Positions 26,703-36,772 of a stretch of DNA of 64,000 nucleotides are shown here, in pieces. The stretch is from WTKG01 sp963735005. GTDB taxonomy: Bacteria > Actinomycetota > Actinomycetes > Actinomycetales > Demequinaceae. A model generated the notes under the pieces. The model was not told the DNA's origin, made no database searches, and was given only the letters and a program-made list of their open reading frames with translations. Location of the stretch: positions 1 to 64,000 of the forward strand of contig CAVTJA010000010.1 of assembly GCA_963735005.1 (NCBI GenBank), written 5' to 3'. The position numbers and the translations under genes were made by a program. Numbering within the stretch: position 1 is the stretch's first letter; each line of letters starts with the position of its first letter.

Positions 26703-27623
26703 TCATGACGCTGGCGATGGGGCCGGGCTTGGGTTGAAAATCCCCGCCGGGTCGCAACTAGTGGCGACGACGTCGGAAGCATCGGTGATCGTCAACCAAT
26801 AGTCGCCCGCGGGGAGTTCCAGAAGGGTCCACCCGCCTTCCCTCAGTGGCTTCACATCAACGAGGTTTTCGGGGACTCCACCGCCGGGTTTGTACGTCGG
26901 CTTGTCTGCGGCAGCTCCAACGTAGACCGCACCAGTCCCCACCTCTGGGTCGAGGGGCTTTTCGTGTCGATACCCCTGCGCCGTCACCCATATTTCGCCA
27001 CCGTCTGTCGACAGCGTGGCCCAGGTGTCGGACTGGAGCCGAGGGCTACCCAACGCCACAACGGTCCCGTCGCTCGGGTCGCACGGTTCGACCGCCGTCC
27101 AGGTCACCCCTGGCGCGAAATGCGGCGGGACCGGAACGACGTTGCTGACGGCCCCCTCGCCGCAGGTCTGAATTTGGAGGTCGAGCCACGAGCCAGTGAG
27201 TATGGAGTAGTCGCCTGCTGGGAGCTCTAAGAACGTCCACCGACCCTCGTAGACCCCGCTCTCCACCACCACGTTGGACAGATGCCCCGTCTGCTCGTCC
27301 TTCATGGGAGGCGTCGAAGCGAGTCCCACATACAGCCCGGAATGGCCCTCACCCGACGGTGGGTCGAACGCATTTCCATGGAGCCATCCCGAGCCGTTGA
27401 CCCACAGGCCCGTTCCATCTGTGGTGAACGTCGCGAAGTTACCCTCAGTAGTCGACGACACCCCCAAGTCGAAGGTGGTACCTGAGACCGATCCGCAAGG
27501 GTTGGCTGGCGTCACGGTCAGCCCGGGCACCGTCGCGGGGTCGACGGAGCACGCGCTCACCGCCGCCGCGATAGCGGCCCCAAGCACTATCCGTTGCGCA
27601 GCACCTACCGGAAGTCGAACCAT
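26703..27623 (-). CDS. Lipoprotein made of two tandem copies of one domain
   Basis: 306 residues with a lipobox (AAAVSAC, Cys about 25). Residues 43-155 and 180-290 are two copies of a beta-rich domain of about 110 residues, each opening and closing with Cys. Shared strings include GLYVGLA / AVYVGAA, a V-rich strand, then EGRWTFLELPAGDY / EGGWTLLELPAGDY. Each copy therefore probably closes a disulphide. No family is recognised. A Pro/Ser C-terminal end (NPSPAPSPAS) suggests a flexible tail. The gene is upstream of array member 6 in the same direction, so it may be transcribed with the array. Confidence 0.75.
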   Translation of the reverse strand: MVRLPVGAAQRIVLGAAIAAAVSACSVDPATVPGLTVTPANPCGSVSGTTFDLGVSSTTEGNFATFTTDGTGLWVNGSGWLHGNAFDPPSGEGHSGLYVGLASTPPMKDEQTGHLSNVVVESGVYEGRWTFLELPAGDYSILTGSWLDLQIQTCGEGAVSNVVPVPPHFAPGVTWTAVEPCDPSDGTVVALGSPRLQSDTWATLSTDGGEIWVTAQGYRHEKPLDPEVGTGAVYVGAAADKPTYKPGGGVPENLVDVKPLREGGWTLLELPAGDYWLTITDASDVVATSCDPAGIFNPSPAPSPAS

Positions 27624-27725
27624 AGGTCGTGTTTACCACAGTTGTCGATGATGACCGAGAACGTGCGACAGCCGCCCGCGCCGCTCTACCAATCGCCATC
27701 GCGAACCGCTATCTGCGGTGCGCCG

Positions 27726-29918
27726 TCAACTGCGGGCGTCGCGCAGCGCCGCGACGAGCGCGCGCACGCGCGGGTGCTCGAAAAGGTCGTCAAGCGCCAC
27801 CACCGCCCCGCGGGCGTCCGTCAGCGGGATGCGCCAGTTGGGGTACTGCCGGTCCGTGCCCGGCTGGTTCTGCGTCTTCTTCTCGCCCACCGCATCGGCC
27901 AGGGACACCCCGACCAGCAGCGACGGCGACGCCATCACGGCGCGGTGCAACCCAATCAACAAGTCCTGCTCAGGGTCCACGTCCCCGTTCACGGGCTCGC
28001 CGTCCGCGCCAACCCCCGCCCAGCCGCGCGACTCCACGAGCCGCACGAACGCCTCCCGGTCGCTCGCCGCGCCGGCGCGCTCCGCGTCTGGATCGATCAG
28101 CAGCCCCAGGCGGTGGCGCACGTCGACGTGCTCCCCGCTAAGGAACGATGCGGTGGGCGGGTGGTCATGCGTCGTCACCGTGGCAAGGGCGTCAGACCGG
28201 AAGGACTCGGGCGCCCGCGCCCCCTGTCCGTCTTTTTCAAACCACAGCACCGTGGTGCCGAGGATGCCGCGCTCGCCAAGGTAGTGGCTCACCCACGGCT
28301 CCACCGTGCCGAGGTCCTCGCCAATCACGAGCGCGCCGGCGCGGTGCGCCTCGAGCGCGACGATCCCGACCATTGCCTCGTGGTCGTAGCGCACGTAGGC
28401 GCCGTCGGCCGGGCCGTGGCCGGCGGGCACCCACCACAGCCGGAACAGCCCCATCGCGTGGTCGATCCGCACCGCGCCCGAGTGCCGCAGCGAGGCGCGC
28501 ACCATCTCGATGAACGGCCGGTACGCGGCGTCCGCGAGCGCGCGCGGGTGCCACGGCGGCTGGGACCAGTCCTGGCCCTGCTGATTGAAAAGGTCGGGTG
28601 GCGCGCCGACGCTCGCGCCGTGCGCGTGCACCTCGCCCAACGCCCACATGTCGGCCCCCTGCGGGTGAACGCCAACAGCAAGGTCCGTCATCACGCCAAG
28701 GCTCATGCCCCCGCGCCTGGCCGCCTCCTGCGCGTCGGCCCGCTGCTCGTCGGCCACCCACTGCAGCCACGCGTAGAACAGGACGCGGTCCGGATGGGCG
28801 TCCCGGAACGCGGCGACGCCGGGCGCGCCGGGGTTCGCGAGCTCCGACGGCCACGGGCCCTCCTCGCCCGCCTCGGCGCGCGCCTCGACGATCGCGCTCC
28901 ACGTGGCGAAGTCCTCGAGCGCCCAGCCCTGGCCTGACACGAAGCGCTGGAACGACGCCTCGCGCGCGGCGGAGCGCGGCGCCCGGAACACCATGTCGAG
29001 CGCGTGCCGCTTGGCGCCCCACGCCGCGTCGCGATCAAGCAGCGCGGCGCTGCGCGCGGCCTTGTGTGGGGCCTCGGCCTCCCACTCGAGCGCGGCGCGA
29101 TCGGCGGACGCCAAGTATGCGACCTCGGGGATGTCCTCGACGCGGATGTACATGGGGTTGACCCACCGCCGCGACGTCGGCAGGTACGGCGATGGCGTCA
29201 TGGGGCCAACGGGCTCCGCGGCGTGCAGCGGGTTGATGAGCACAAAGTCCGCGCCCGCGGCCGCGCTCAGCGTGCACAGGTCGCGCAGGTCGGCAAGGTC
29301 GCCAAGGCCCCAGGACCGCGCCGAGCGCACCGAGTACAGCTGGGTCATGAAGCCCCAGGGTCGGCGCACGCGCACGGCGTCAGGCACGGTCAGCTTCGCC
29401 GGCGTGCAGATCACGGAGCCGGAGGCCGTATGGCCGCCTACGGTCACGTGCAGGCGGTGATAGCCAAGCGGGATGTCGGCCGGGATCACAAAGGTCGCGC
29501 GCTGCACCGGGACGCCGCGCACTATCCGCGGCTCGGCGTCGCGCCGCAACTGGCCCGGCGCCATCTCCACGCCGTTCTCAAGCACGAGCACCACGTCAAC
29601 CGCGTGGCCCTCGCCGTGGTGAACGTTGACCTCGCCGCCCACGCCCTCCAGCACCACCGTCACCGGCGGCACCAGGGTTGACCACTTCTCGTCCTCAAGC
29701 GCGTCGTACTCCCGGTGACACGCCGCATCGTCGCTTGCGTCGATGCCCATGGCTGCGAGCACCGCGCGGATCGCCGCCACCGAGCAACGCAGCTGATCGC
29801 CGTTGGAAGCGGTGTACTCGACGCTCACCCCACACGCCTCCGCGAGCCGACGCAACGCAGCGGACGGCGCGTTGATGCGCGCCTGCGGATCGTCCGTGCC
29901 GGTCGGGGCTTCGCTCAC
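27726..29918 (-). CDS. malQ: 4-alpha-glucanotransferase (amylomaltase, GH77)
   Basis: 730 residues from GTG 29918. GH77 transfers alpha-1,4-glucan segments between malto-oligosaccharides in the cytoplasm, feeding maltodextrin and glycogen metabolism. Catalytic residues are in place: nucleophile Asp in VRIDHAMGLFR, acid/base Glu in VIGEDLGTVE, and the transition-state Asp in TTHDHPPTASFLSG (DHPP where many enzymes have DLPT). The extra N-terminal beta domain of about 180 residues before PWGFMTQLYSVRS is typical of actinobacterial MalQ. The first clearly core gene after the accessory arm. It is divergent from mscS with 64 bases between the starts. Confidence 0.92.
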   Translation of the reverse strand: MSEAPTGTDDPQARINAPSAALRRLAEACGVSVEYTASNGDQLRCSVAAIRAVLAAMGIDASDDAACHREYDALEDEKWSTLVPPVTVVLEGVGGEVNVHHGEGHAVDVVLVLENGVEMAPGQLRRDAEPRIVRGVPVQRATFVIPADIPLGYHRLHVTVGGHTASGSVICTPAKLTVPDAVRVRRPWGFMTQLYSVRSARSWGLGDLADLRDLCTLSAAAGADFVLINPLHAAEPVGPMTPSPYLPTSRRWVNPMYIRVEDIPEVAYLASADRAALEWEAEAPHKAARSAALLDRDAAWGAKRHALDMVFRAPRSAAREASFQRFVSGQGWALEDFATWSAIVEARAEAGEEGPWPSELANPGAPGVAAFRDAHPDRVLFYAWLQWVADEQRADAQEAARRGGMSLGVMTDLAVGVHPQGADMWALGEVHAHGASVGAPPDLFNQQGQDWSQPPWHPRALADAAYRPFIEMVRASLRHSGAVRIDHAMGLFRLWWVPAGHGPADGAYVRYDHEAMVGIVALEAHRAGALVIGEDLGTVEPWVSHYLGERGILGTTVLWFEKDGQGARAPESFRSDALATVTTHDHPPTASFLSGEHVDVRHRLGLLIDPDAERAGAASDREAFVRLVESRGWAGVGADGEPVNGDVDPEQDLLIGLHRAVMASPSLLVGVSLADAVGEKKTQNQPGTDRQYPNWRIPLTDARGAVVALDDLFEHPRVRALVAALRDARS

Positions 29919-29982
29919 CCCTCAATCCTGCCAGAGCGGACGCAAGTCGCGCCTGGCCGCGCCGCGTCGTTAGGCTGGGGGC

Positions 29983-30978
29983 GTGACTTCCTTCCTCCTC
30001 GCATCGGCCGCCCCCGACAAGTCCTGGTGGGACACCACCAAGCAATGGATCGAGGGCAGCGGCCAGACGGCCTTCCGCATCATCCTGATCGTGCTCGCCG
30101 CCGCGGTGATCTGGGGCATCGGCCGGCTCATCATCCGGTCCATCGTCAAGGGCATCACGCGCGGCTTCGACGTGGCAGAGGACGCCACCCGCAGCGTGCT
30201 CGACAAGGCCAACCTGCTCGACCGGCCCGACGAACTCGAGGCGCAGCGGGAGCTCGAGCAGCGCCTCGAGGAGCAGCGCCGCGCCACTCGCGCGAACACG
30301 ATAGGAGTCGTGCTGCGCGCTGCGCTCAACGTGGTCGTCATCGCCATCACGGTGCTCATGATCCTCGGCGAACTGCACGTGTCGGTCGCCCCCATCCTCG
30401 CGTCCGCCGGCGTCGCGGGAGTCGCGCTCGGTTTCGGCGCGCAGAGCCTCGTGAAGGACCTCCTGAGTGGCCTGTTCATGCTGATCGAGGACCAGTACGG
30501 CGTCGGCGACGTCGTGGACCTTGGCGAGGCGTCAGGCGTCGTCGAGAACTTTGGCCTGCGGTCCACGCGGCTGCGGTCGCTCGACGGCACCGTCTGGTAC
30601 GTGCCGAACGGCGAGGTCCAGCGCGTCGGCAACAAGACCCAGCTGTGGTCGCGGGTGCTCATCGAGGTGCGGTTCGACCTTGACGTGGACCCCGAGGCGG
30701 CGCGCCAGGCGATGCTCGACGCCGCCGCCGCGGCTGCCAAGGACGAGGAGATCGCCGCCGCAATCCTCGACGACCCACAGGTCCCCGGCGTCGAGCAGCT
30801 CGACTTCAACGCCGTCATGCTACGACTGCTAATCCAGGTGCAGCCGTCCCAGCAGTGGGCGGTCCAGCGCGCCATCCGCGCCGAAATGCGCAAGGTGTTC
30901 CGCGCCCGCGGCATCGAGCTCGCCGCCCCCACGGGCAACCTCATCCAGCACGTGCGCGCTCGCGGCCCCCAACTGTGA
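29983..30978 (+). CDS. mscS: Small-conductance mechanosensitive channel (MscS family)
   Basis: 331 residues from GTG 29983. A hydrophobic segment (IILIVLAAAVIWGIGRLII), a coiled-coil charged linker (LEAQRELEQRLEEQRR), then the MscS core: helix 2 (AALNVVVIAITVLMILGEL) and the pore helix with Gly/Ala packing (ILASAGVAGVALGFGAQ). The MscS beta domain (DQYGVGDVVDLGEASGVVE, RLRSLDGTVWYVPNGEV) and the C-terminal domain follow. It opens under membrane tension to release solutes during osmotic downshift. Its TGA overlaps the glbO GTG by GTGA, so the two are co-translated. Confidence 0.9.
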   Translation: MTSFLLASAAPDKSWWDTTKQWIEGSGQTAFRIILIVLAAAVIWGIGRLIIRSIVKGITRGFDVAEDATRSVLDKANLLDRPDELEAQRELEQRLEEQRRATRANTIGVVLRAALNVVVIAITVLMILGELHVSVAPILASAGVAGVALGFGAQSLVKDLLSGLFMLIEDQYGVGDVVDLGEASGVVENFGLRSTRLRSLDGTVWYVPNGEVQRVGNKTQLWSRVLIEVRFDLDVDPEAARQAMLDAAAAAAKDEEIAAAILDDPQVPGVEQLDFNAVMLRLLIQVQPSQQWAVQRAIRAEMRKVFRARGIELAAPTGNLIQHVRARGPQL

Positions 30979-31454
30979 CAACGGACGACGCGGGCGGCGC
31001 CGGGGACGCGTCCGCCGACGCCGCCGAGCCCTACGCGGAGCACGACCCGGCCGGGTTCGAGCGCGCCGCATCGTTCTACGACATGGTGGGCGGCCAGGCG
31101 ACGTTCGCCGCGCTGGTGGACGCGTTCTACGAAGGCGTGGCCGCCGACGAGGTGCTGCGCCCCATGTACCCCGAGGAGTCGCTCGAAGGCGCCAAGCGGC
31201 GGCTCACCATGTTCCTCGAGCAGTACTGGGGCGGGCCGCAGACCTACTCGGAGCAGCGCGGCCACCCGCGCCTGCGGATGCGCCACCAGCCGTTCCACGT
31301 CAACCCGGACGCCCGCGACCGGTGGATTGGCCACATGCGCGCGGCCGTCGGGACGCTGGACATCGCGCCCATGCACGCGTCAACGCTTATGGACTACCTG
31401 GAACGCGCGGCCCACTCGATGGTCAACACGTTCGACGACACCCCGCGCCGCTAG
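30975..31454 (+). CDS. glbO: Group II truncated haemoglobin (trHbO)
   Basis: 159 residues, the globin fold starting at about residue 33. Features: FYDMVGGQATFAALVDAFY (helix B with the distal Tyr region), LEQYWGGPQTYSEQRG (Trp G8 neighbourhood) and RMRHQPFHVNPDARDRW with the proximal His. Trp in DRWIGHMRAAV completes the group II pattern. The first 30 residues are an acidic extension before the fold. It binds oxygen or handles reactive oxygen/nitrogen species in the cytoplasm. GTG at 30975 overlaps the mscS stop. Confidence 0.92.
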   Translation: MTTDDAGGAGDASADAAEPYAEHDPAGFERAASFYDMVGGQATFAALVDAFYEGVAADEVLRPMYPEESLEGAKRRLTMFLEQYWGGPQTYSEQRGHPRLRMRHQPFHVNPDARDRWIGHMRAAVGTLDIAPMHASTLMDYLERAAHSMVNTFDDTPRR

Positions 31455-32414
31455 GCCGTGGGCGCGTCCTTCGGGGCGAAGGAGCGCCGCACTAGCCCGG
31501 CGAGCAGTGTCGCCACGAGCATGCCGGCGCCTAGCCCGGCCACAGTCACCGCCACGTCGGAAACCGAGCTTGGCCCCGCCGTGACCGCGAGCGCCGGTTG
31601 AGGACATGAGTGCCGGCGTTGCGGCACGTCGCGCACTCATGTCCTCGCAGCGCGCCGTCGCTGAGGCGCAGGCACCGCATCGGCACGACGCTGAGGTCAG
31701 TCGGAGGCGCCGGGCGGCAGCTCTCGCGGCGCCGGGCGGGAGCTCAGGCCGCCCCGGGACGACGGCGTCGCCGAGCGCCCTCCGGCGCTCGCCGCGCGAC
31801 GGCTTGCGGGGCCGCTCCGCGCGCGCCTGCTTGCGGCTCGGCTTGGGCGGCTCCAACGCCTTGGCGGCGCTGCGGCCAGCCCGGCGCTGGCGGAGCCGTC
31901 GGTACGCGGCGCGTATGTCCTGCACGTTCTCGTGCCACGGCTTGGGCTTGGGGAAAGACCCCGGCACCAGCCGCCCCAGCACGAACGCCACCGTCACGTA
32001 CGCGGGCGACCACAGCAACACGAGGATCCACAGCGCCACGAACTCCGGGGTCGGGCCGTCGATGAACACGAGCACCACCAGCACGATCGAGCCCACCAGG
32101 GCCAGCGACAGCAGCGACCACGCAAGGTGCACCACCCACGTCATCAGCGCGCCGATGCGGCCGATCACGTGGTCAACCAGGAACCCCGCGCACAGCCCCA
32201 GATAGACCGCCACCGGCACCGCGAGCAGGCCGAGCGTCCGTGCGAAGCCGCCCACGCCGTCGGCGCCCGACACCCACCCGAGCATCCACGCGGCAAGCGC
32301 CGCCGGGACGAACGCCACGCCGGTGCGGACCGCCGTCACCTTCCACGGCCTGCGCCACTTGCCGGCGCGCGCCACGTTGAGCAGCGACATCGCGAGGGCC
32401 TTGAGCGCGAACAC
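31380..32414 (-). CDS. Four-helix membrane protein with basic tail; true C-terminus unclear
   Basis: GTG 32414 follows directly on the TAG of the upstream gene. Residues 1-170 contain four membrane helices (AFVPAALAAWMLGWV; VYLGLCAGFLVDHVIG; WVVHLAWSLLSLALVGSIVL; FVALWILVLLWSPAYVTVAF), with Asp-His at the second, as in the 21.7/22.2-kb proteins. A Pro/Lys/Arg tail follows (FPKPKPWHENVQDIRAAYRR, PPKPSRKQARAERPRKP). After about residue 230 the frame enters the hairpin repeat and then antisense glbO, which cannot be authentic. The natural stop was probably displaced by the repeat, and the real protein is likely 220-240 residues. Function unknown. Confidence 0.6.
   Translation of the reverse strand: MFALKALAMSLLNVARAGKWRRPWKVTAVRTGVAFVPAALAAWMLGWVSGADGVGGFARTLGLLAVPVAVYLGLCAGFLVDHVIGRIGALMTWVVHLAWSLLSLALVGSIVLVVLVFIDGPTPEFVALWILVLLWSPAYVTVAFVLGRLVPGSFPKPKPWHENVQDIRAAYRRLRQRRAGRSAAKALEPPKPSRKQARAERPRKPSRGERRRALGDAVVPGRPELPPGAARAAARRLRLTSASCRCGACASATARCEDMSARRAATPALMSSTGARGHGGAKLGFRRGGDCGRARRRHARGDTARRASAALLRPEGRAHGLAARGVVERVDHRVGRAFQVVHKR
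31452..31598 (-). pseudogene. C-terminal fragment of an unidentified membrane protein
   Basis: A short frame reads PQPALAVTAGPSSVSD, then a membrane helix (VAVTVAGLGAGMLVATLLAG) and a short basic tail RRSFAPKDAPTA, stopping across the glbO stop (CTAG). No start codon or ribosome-binding site precedes it: upstream it runs straight into the inverted repeat at 31600. It looks like the tail of a gene whose front was lost when the repeat arrived, but could be chance. Confidence 0.3.
31600..31646. repeat. Long hairpin repeat, copy 1
   Basis: Two perfect 14-base arms, GAGGACATGAGTGC at 31600-31613 and its complement at 31633-31646, around a 19-base loop. The same arm sequence and the same loop length occur at 44211-44277. 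There is no T-run, so it is not an ordinary terminator. It lies between the convergent glbO and 32414 genes, inside the extended frame of the latter. Confidence 0.85.
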
Positions 32415-32924
32415 CTAGGCCTCTCGGGGCCGGAACGATTCTTTCACCGCGGCGGACACCAGCAGGAAAACTATCGCGCAGATGCCGACGTTCGTCGCGA
32501 TGTAGACAAGCGGAGACACCCACGGGATGCCGAACGAACCAAGAGCACTCAGCAGCACCGATCCCCCGACAGTGACTCCGAACGCACCCCACTTGCCTAA
32601 TGGCGCCATCAGGTGGTCGGCCCAGTGCCCGAACGCGAGGCCGTACCAGAACGCGCCGCCAGCGAACTGGCCAAGGTAGTAGGACACGTCGTCCGGGCTA
32701 TTCGCAAATGCCGCCGAGGCCACGAACCATCCAACCAACGTCGCCATGAGCACTGCCAGCGGCGCTGCGAGCCCCCACCGCTTCCACGTGGTGCGCCACT
32801 CCCGCTTCCAGGGCGGCGCCATCGGCGCCCCCGATGGCGCGGGGAATGCGCGAATCTGCTCGGGGGTGAGTTCGCGCGGAGTCACCTGCGCGAAGGGGTC
32901 CGGGGGCTCGGGAACAGACGACAT
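32415..32924 (-). CDS. Four-helix membrane protein, partner of 32414
   Basis: 169 residues. A polar N-terminus (PEPPDPFAQVTPRELTPEQ) is followed by four membrane helices from about residue 50. They include LAVLMATLVGWFVASAAFA, then a helix with GLAFGHWADHLMAP (Asp-His again) and two more, with a short basic tail. The stop abuts the next gene start, so both are translated together. It shares topology and the Asp-His position with the pair in the array at 21.7-22.7 kb. No family is known to me. Confidence 0.65.
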   Translation of the reverse strand: MSSVPEPPDPFAQVTPRELTPEQIRAFPAPSGAPMAPPWKREWRTTWKRWGLAAPLAVLMATLVGWFVASAAFANSPDDVSYYLGQFAGGAFWYGLAFGHWADHLMAPLGKWGAFGVTVGGSVLLSALGSFGIPWVSPLVYIATNVGICAIVFLLVSAAVKESFRPREA

Positions 32925-32988
32925 GGCCCCAGGATAGCGATTGACCCCACCGCGCGCGGGGGTCGGACCCTCGGGTTAGCATCGGAGC

Positions 32989-33884
32989 ATGGCTGAACCC
33001 GGCGACCACCAAGACATCGACGATCCCCTGGGCGGGGCCGCAGTCGCCTCTGGGCTAGCCGCCCTAGACCTGCACGAGCTCGACAAGGACACCTTCGAGG
33101 GCGAGTCCCTCCCCCTGCCCGGCGGGCGCGTCTTTGGCGGCCAGGTACTTGGCCAGGCGCTCATCGCGGCCGGGCGCACCGTTGACGGCTCGCGCCACGC
33201 CCACTCGCTTCACGGCTACTTCCTGCGGCCGGGCGACGCCTCCAAGCCCATCCGATTCGAAGTTGAGGAGATGCGCGACGGCGGCTCATTCAGCGCGCGG
33301 CGCACGCACGCGATCCAGGACGGCCGACCCATCCTGTCGATGATCGCCTCGTTCCAAGTCGCGCAATCCGGGCCGGAGCACGCGGTGACGATGCCCGAGG
33401 TTCCGCCGCCGTCCGCGGTCACCTCTGGCGTCACGGTGCTCAGCGAATTCCGCGGCCACGCCAACGCCGACTTCTGGCTCGAGCGCGCGCCGTTCGACGT
33501 GCGCCACGTCGAGGGATCGCTGTTCACCTCGCGCGACCCCAAGCCAAAGGCGTACCAGACCACCTGGATGCGCGTGCGTCGTCCCTTGGGCGATGTCCCC
33601 GAACTCGTGCACCGCGCGCTCATCGCGTTCGGCTGCGACCAGGTCATGCTCGAGCCGCTCATGCGGCGGCACGGGGTGTCGTGGATCGACCGGAACTTCT
33701 CGTTCGCGAGCCTCGATCACGCGATGTGGTGGCACCGCCCCGCGCGCGCCGACGAGTGGCTGCTGTACGTGCAGGACACCCCCACCGCCCAGGGCGGGCG
33801 CGGCCTCACGGGCGCGTGGGTGTTCGCCGAGGACGGCCGCCTGGTGGCAACCATCGCCCAGGAGGGCATGATCCGCTTGCGCGA

Positions 33885-33888
<4 letters not shown>
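32989..33888 (+). CDS. tesB: Acyl-CoA thioesterase II
   Basis: 299 residues, a double hot-dog thioesterase that hydrolyses acyl-CoA to free acid and CoA in the cytoplasm. The two hot-dog halves are visible: first half GGRVFGGQVLGQALIAAGRT, HSLHGYFLRPGD and FSARRTHAIQDGRPIL; second half PLMRRHGVSWIDRNFSFASL, DEWLLYVQDTPTAQGGRGL and GAWVFAEDGRLVATIAQEG. Length and order are as in E. coli TesB with a short N-terminal extension. Its stop and the ettA stop overlap in a shared CTAG, so the two genes converge tail to tail with no terminator between. Confidence 0.9.
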
Positions 33889-35567
<1,679 letters not shown>

Positions 35568-35675
35568 TGACGTGTCTCCGTGTTGATCGAGGGGGAAGGT
35601 CTGCGGACTAGCCTACGCGGAATGCGTGGGCGCCCCTGCGCCGCCGCGTCCGCCGCGTCTCGCCGCGCGGGATTG

Positions 35676-36761
35676 CTAGGTGCGCTCGCGCGCCTTCGAG
35701 CGGGACGACGAGCGGGGGGACGCGGGGGCGCGGTCCGATGCCTTGGGTGGGGCCGCGGCGCTGGTGGAGCTACGCACGACGAGCGCGGTGGGGATGGGGG
35801 TGTCGATGGTCTCGTCGCCGCCCTCCTCGAGCGCGGTCAGCACCTTCTGCATCATCAGCTGGCCGAGCGCCTTGAAGTCCTGACTCACCGTCGTGAGCGG
35901 CGGGTAGAGGAATCCGGCCTCCGGGATGTCGTCGAAGCCCACGACGCTGACGTCCTTGGGCACGCGCAGCCCGCGCTCGCGCAGCGCGGACATCAGCCCC
36001 ATCGCCATCTGATCGTTCGAGACGAACACAGCGTCACCCGCTGCAATGTCGAGACTGACGCCAAGACGGTGGCCGCTCGCGGCGGTCCAGTCACCAATGG
36101 ACGGCTCCTCGACCTCAAGACGATGCGCCGCGAGCTCGTCGCGCCAGCCGCGCACGCGCTCCGTGGCGTCCGGCGCGGTGGCCGGGCCCGCCAGGTGGAC
36201 GATGCGCTGGTGGCCAAGCTCGGCGAGGTGCCGCACCGCCGCGCGCGCCCCGCGGTACTGGTCGATTGACACGACGCGCGGGATGGGACGCGGCGACGAC
36301 GCCGCCGCCACCACCGGGATGGCCACGTCCAGGCCCCGCACCACCTCAAGGACGCTGAAGTCGACAACGACGACGACGATCGCATCGACGCGCTGGCGCA
36401 GCAGCCCCTCGATCGCCGCCCGCACGGTGTCCGGGTCGCGCGGCGCCGCGCTCACCGTGTCGACGTTGTAGCGGGCGGCGCGCGCCGCGACGTTGAAGTG
36501 CATGGCGATGGACACCGGGCCGTGGTCCGCGATCGACGGCGTCACCAGGCCGATGGTCCGCGTGCGGCGCGTGACAAGCGCCCGGGCCGCGGGAGACGGG
36601 CTGTAGTTCAGCGCCGCGATGGCGTCCTCGACGCGCTCCTTGGTGGTGGGACGCACGTTGGGAAGCCCGTTGAGGACGCGCGACACCGTCTGGTGCGAGA
36701 CGCCTGCGAGGCGCGCGACATCGAAGATGTTGGCGGCCCGTACGGGCTTCTTGTCTGCCAT
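35676..36761 (-). CDS. LacI-family repressor of the sugar importer operon
   Basis: 361 residues from ATG 36761, which has GGGGAGG at ideal spacing. N-terminal helix-turn-helix ANIFDVARLAGVSHQTVSRV with hinge, then a periplasmic-binding-protein-like sensor domain (RTIGLVTPSIADHG, VFVSNDQMAMGLMSAL, VSVVGFDDIPEAGFLYPPL). The C-terminal 40 residues are a Ser/Pro/Arg tail. It is the last gene of the importer operon, 12 bases after the second ATPase, so it controls its own transcription. The pair of operators at 43216-43258 are its likely targets; the inducer should be the transported sugar or its phosphate. Confidence 0.88.
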   Translation of the reverse strand: MADKKPVRAANIFDVARLAGVSHQTVSRVLNGLPNVRPTTKERVEDAIAALNYSPSPAARALVTRRTRTIGLVTPSIADHGPVSIAMHFNVAARAARYNVDTVSAAPRDPDTVRAAIEGLLRQRVDAIVVVVVDFSVLEVVRGLDVAIPVVAAASSPRPIPRVVSIDQYRGARAAVRHLAELGHQRIVHLAGPATAPDATERVRGWRDELAAHRLEVEEPSIGDWTAASGHRLGVSLDIAAGDAVFVSNDQMAMGLMSALRERGLRVPKDVSVVGFDDIPEAGFLYPPLTTVSQDFKALGQLMMQKVLTALEEGGDETIDTPIPTALVVRSSTSAAAPPKASDRAPASPRSSSRSKARERT

Positions 36762-36772
36762 GTCGCCTCCCC

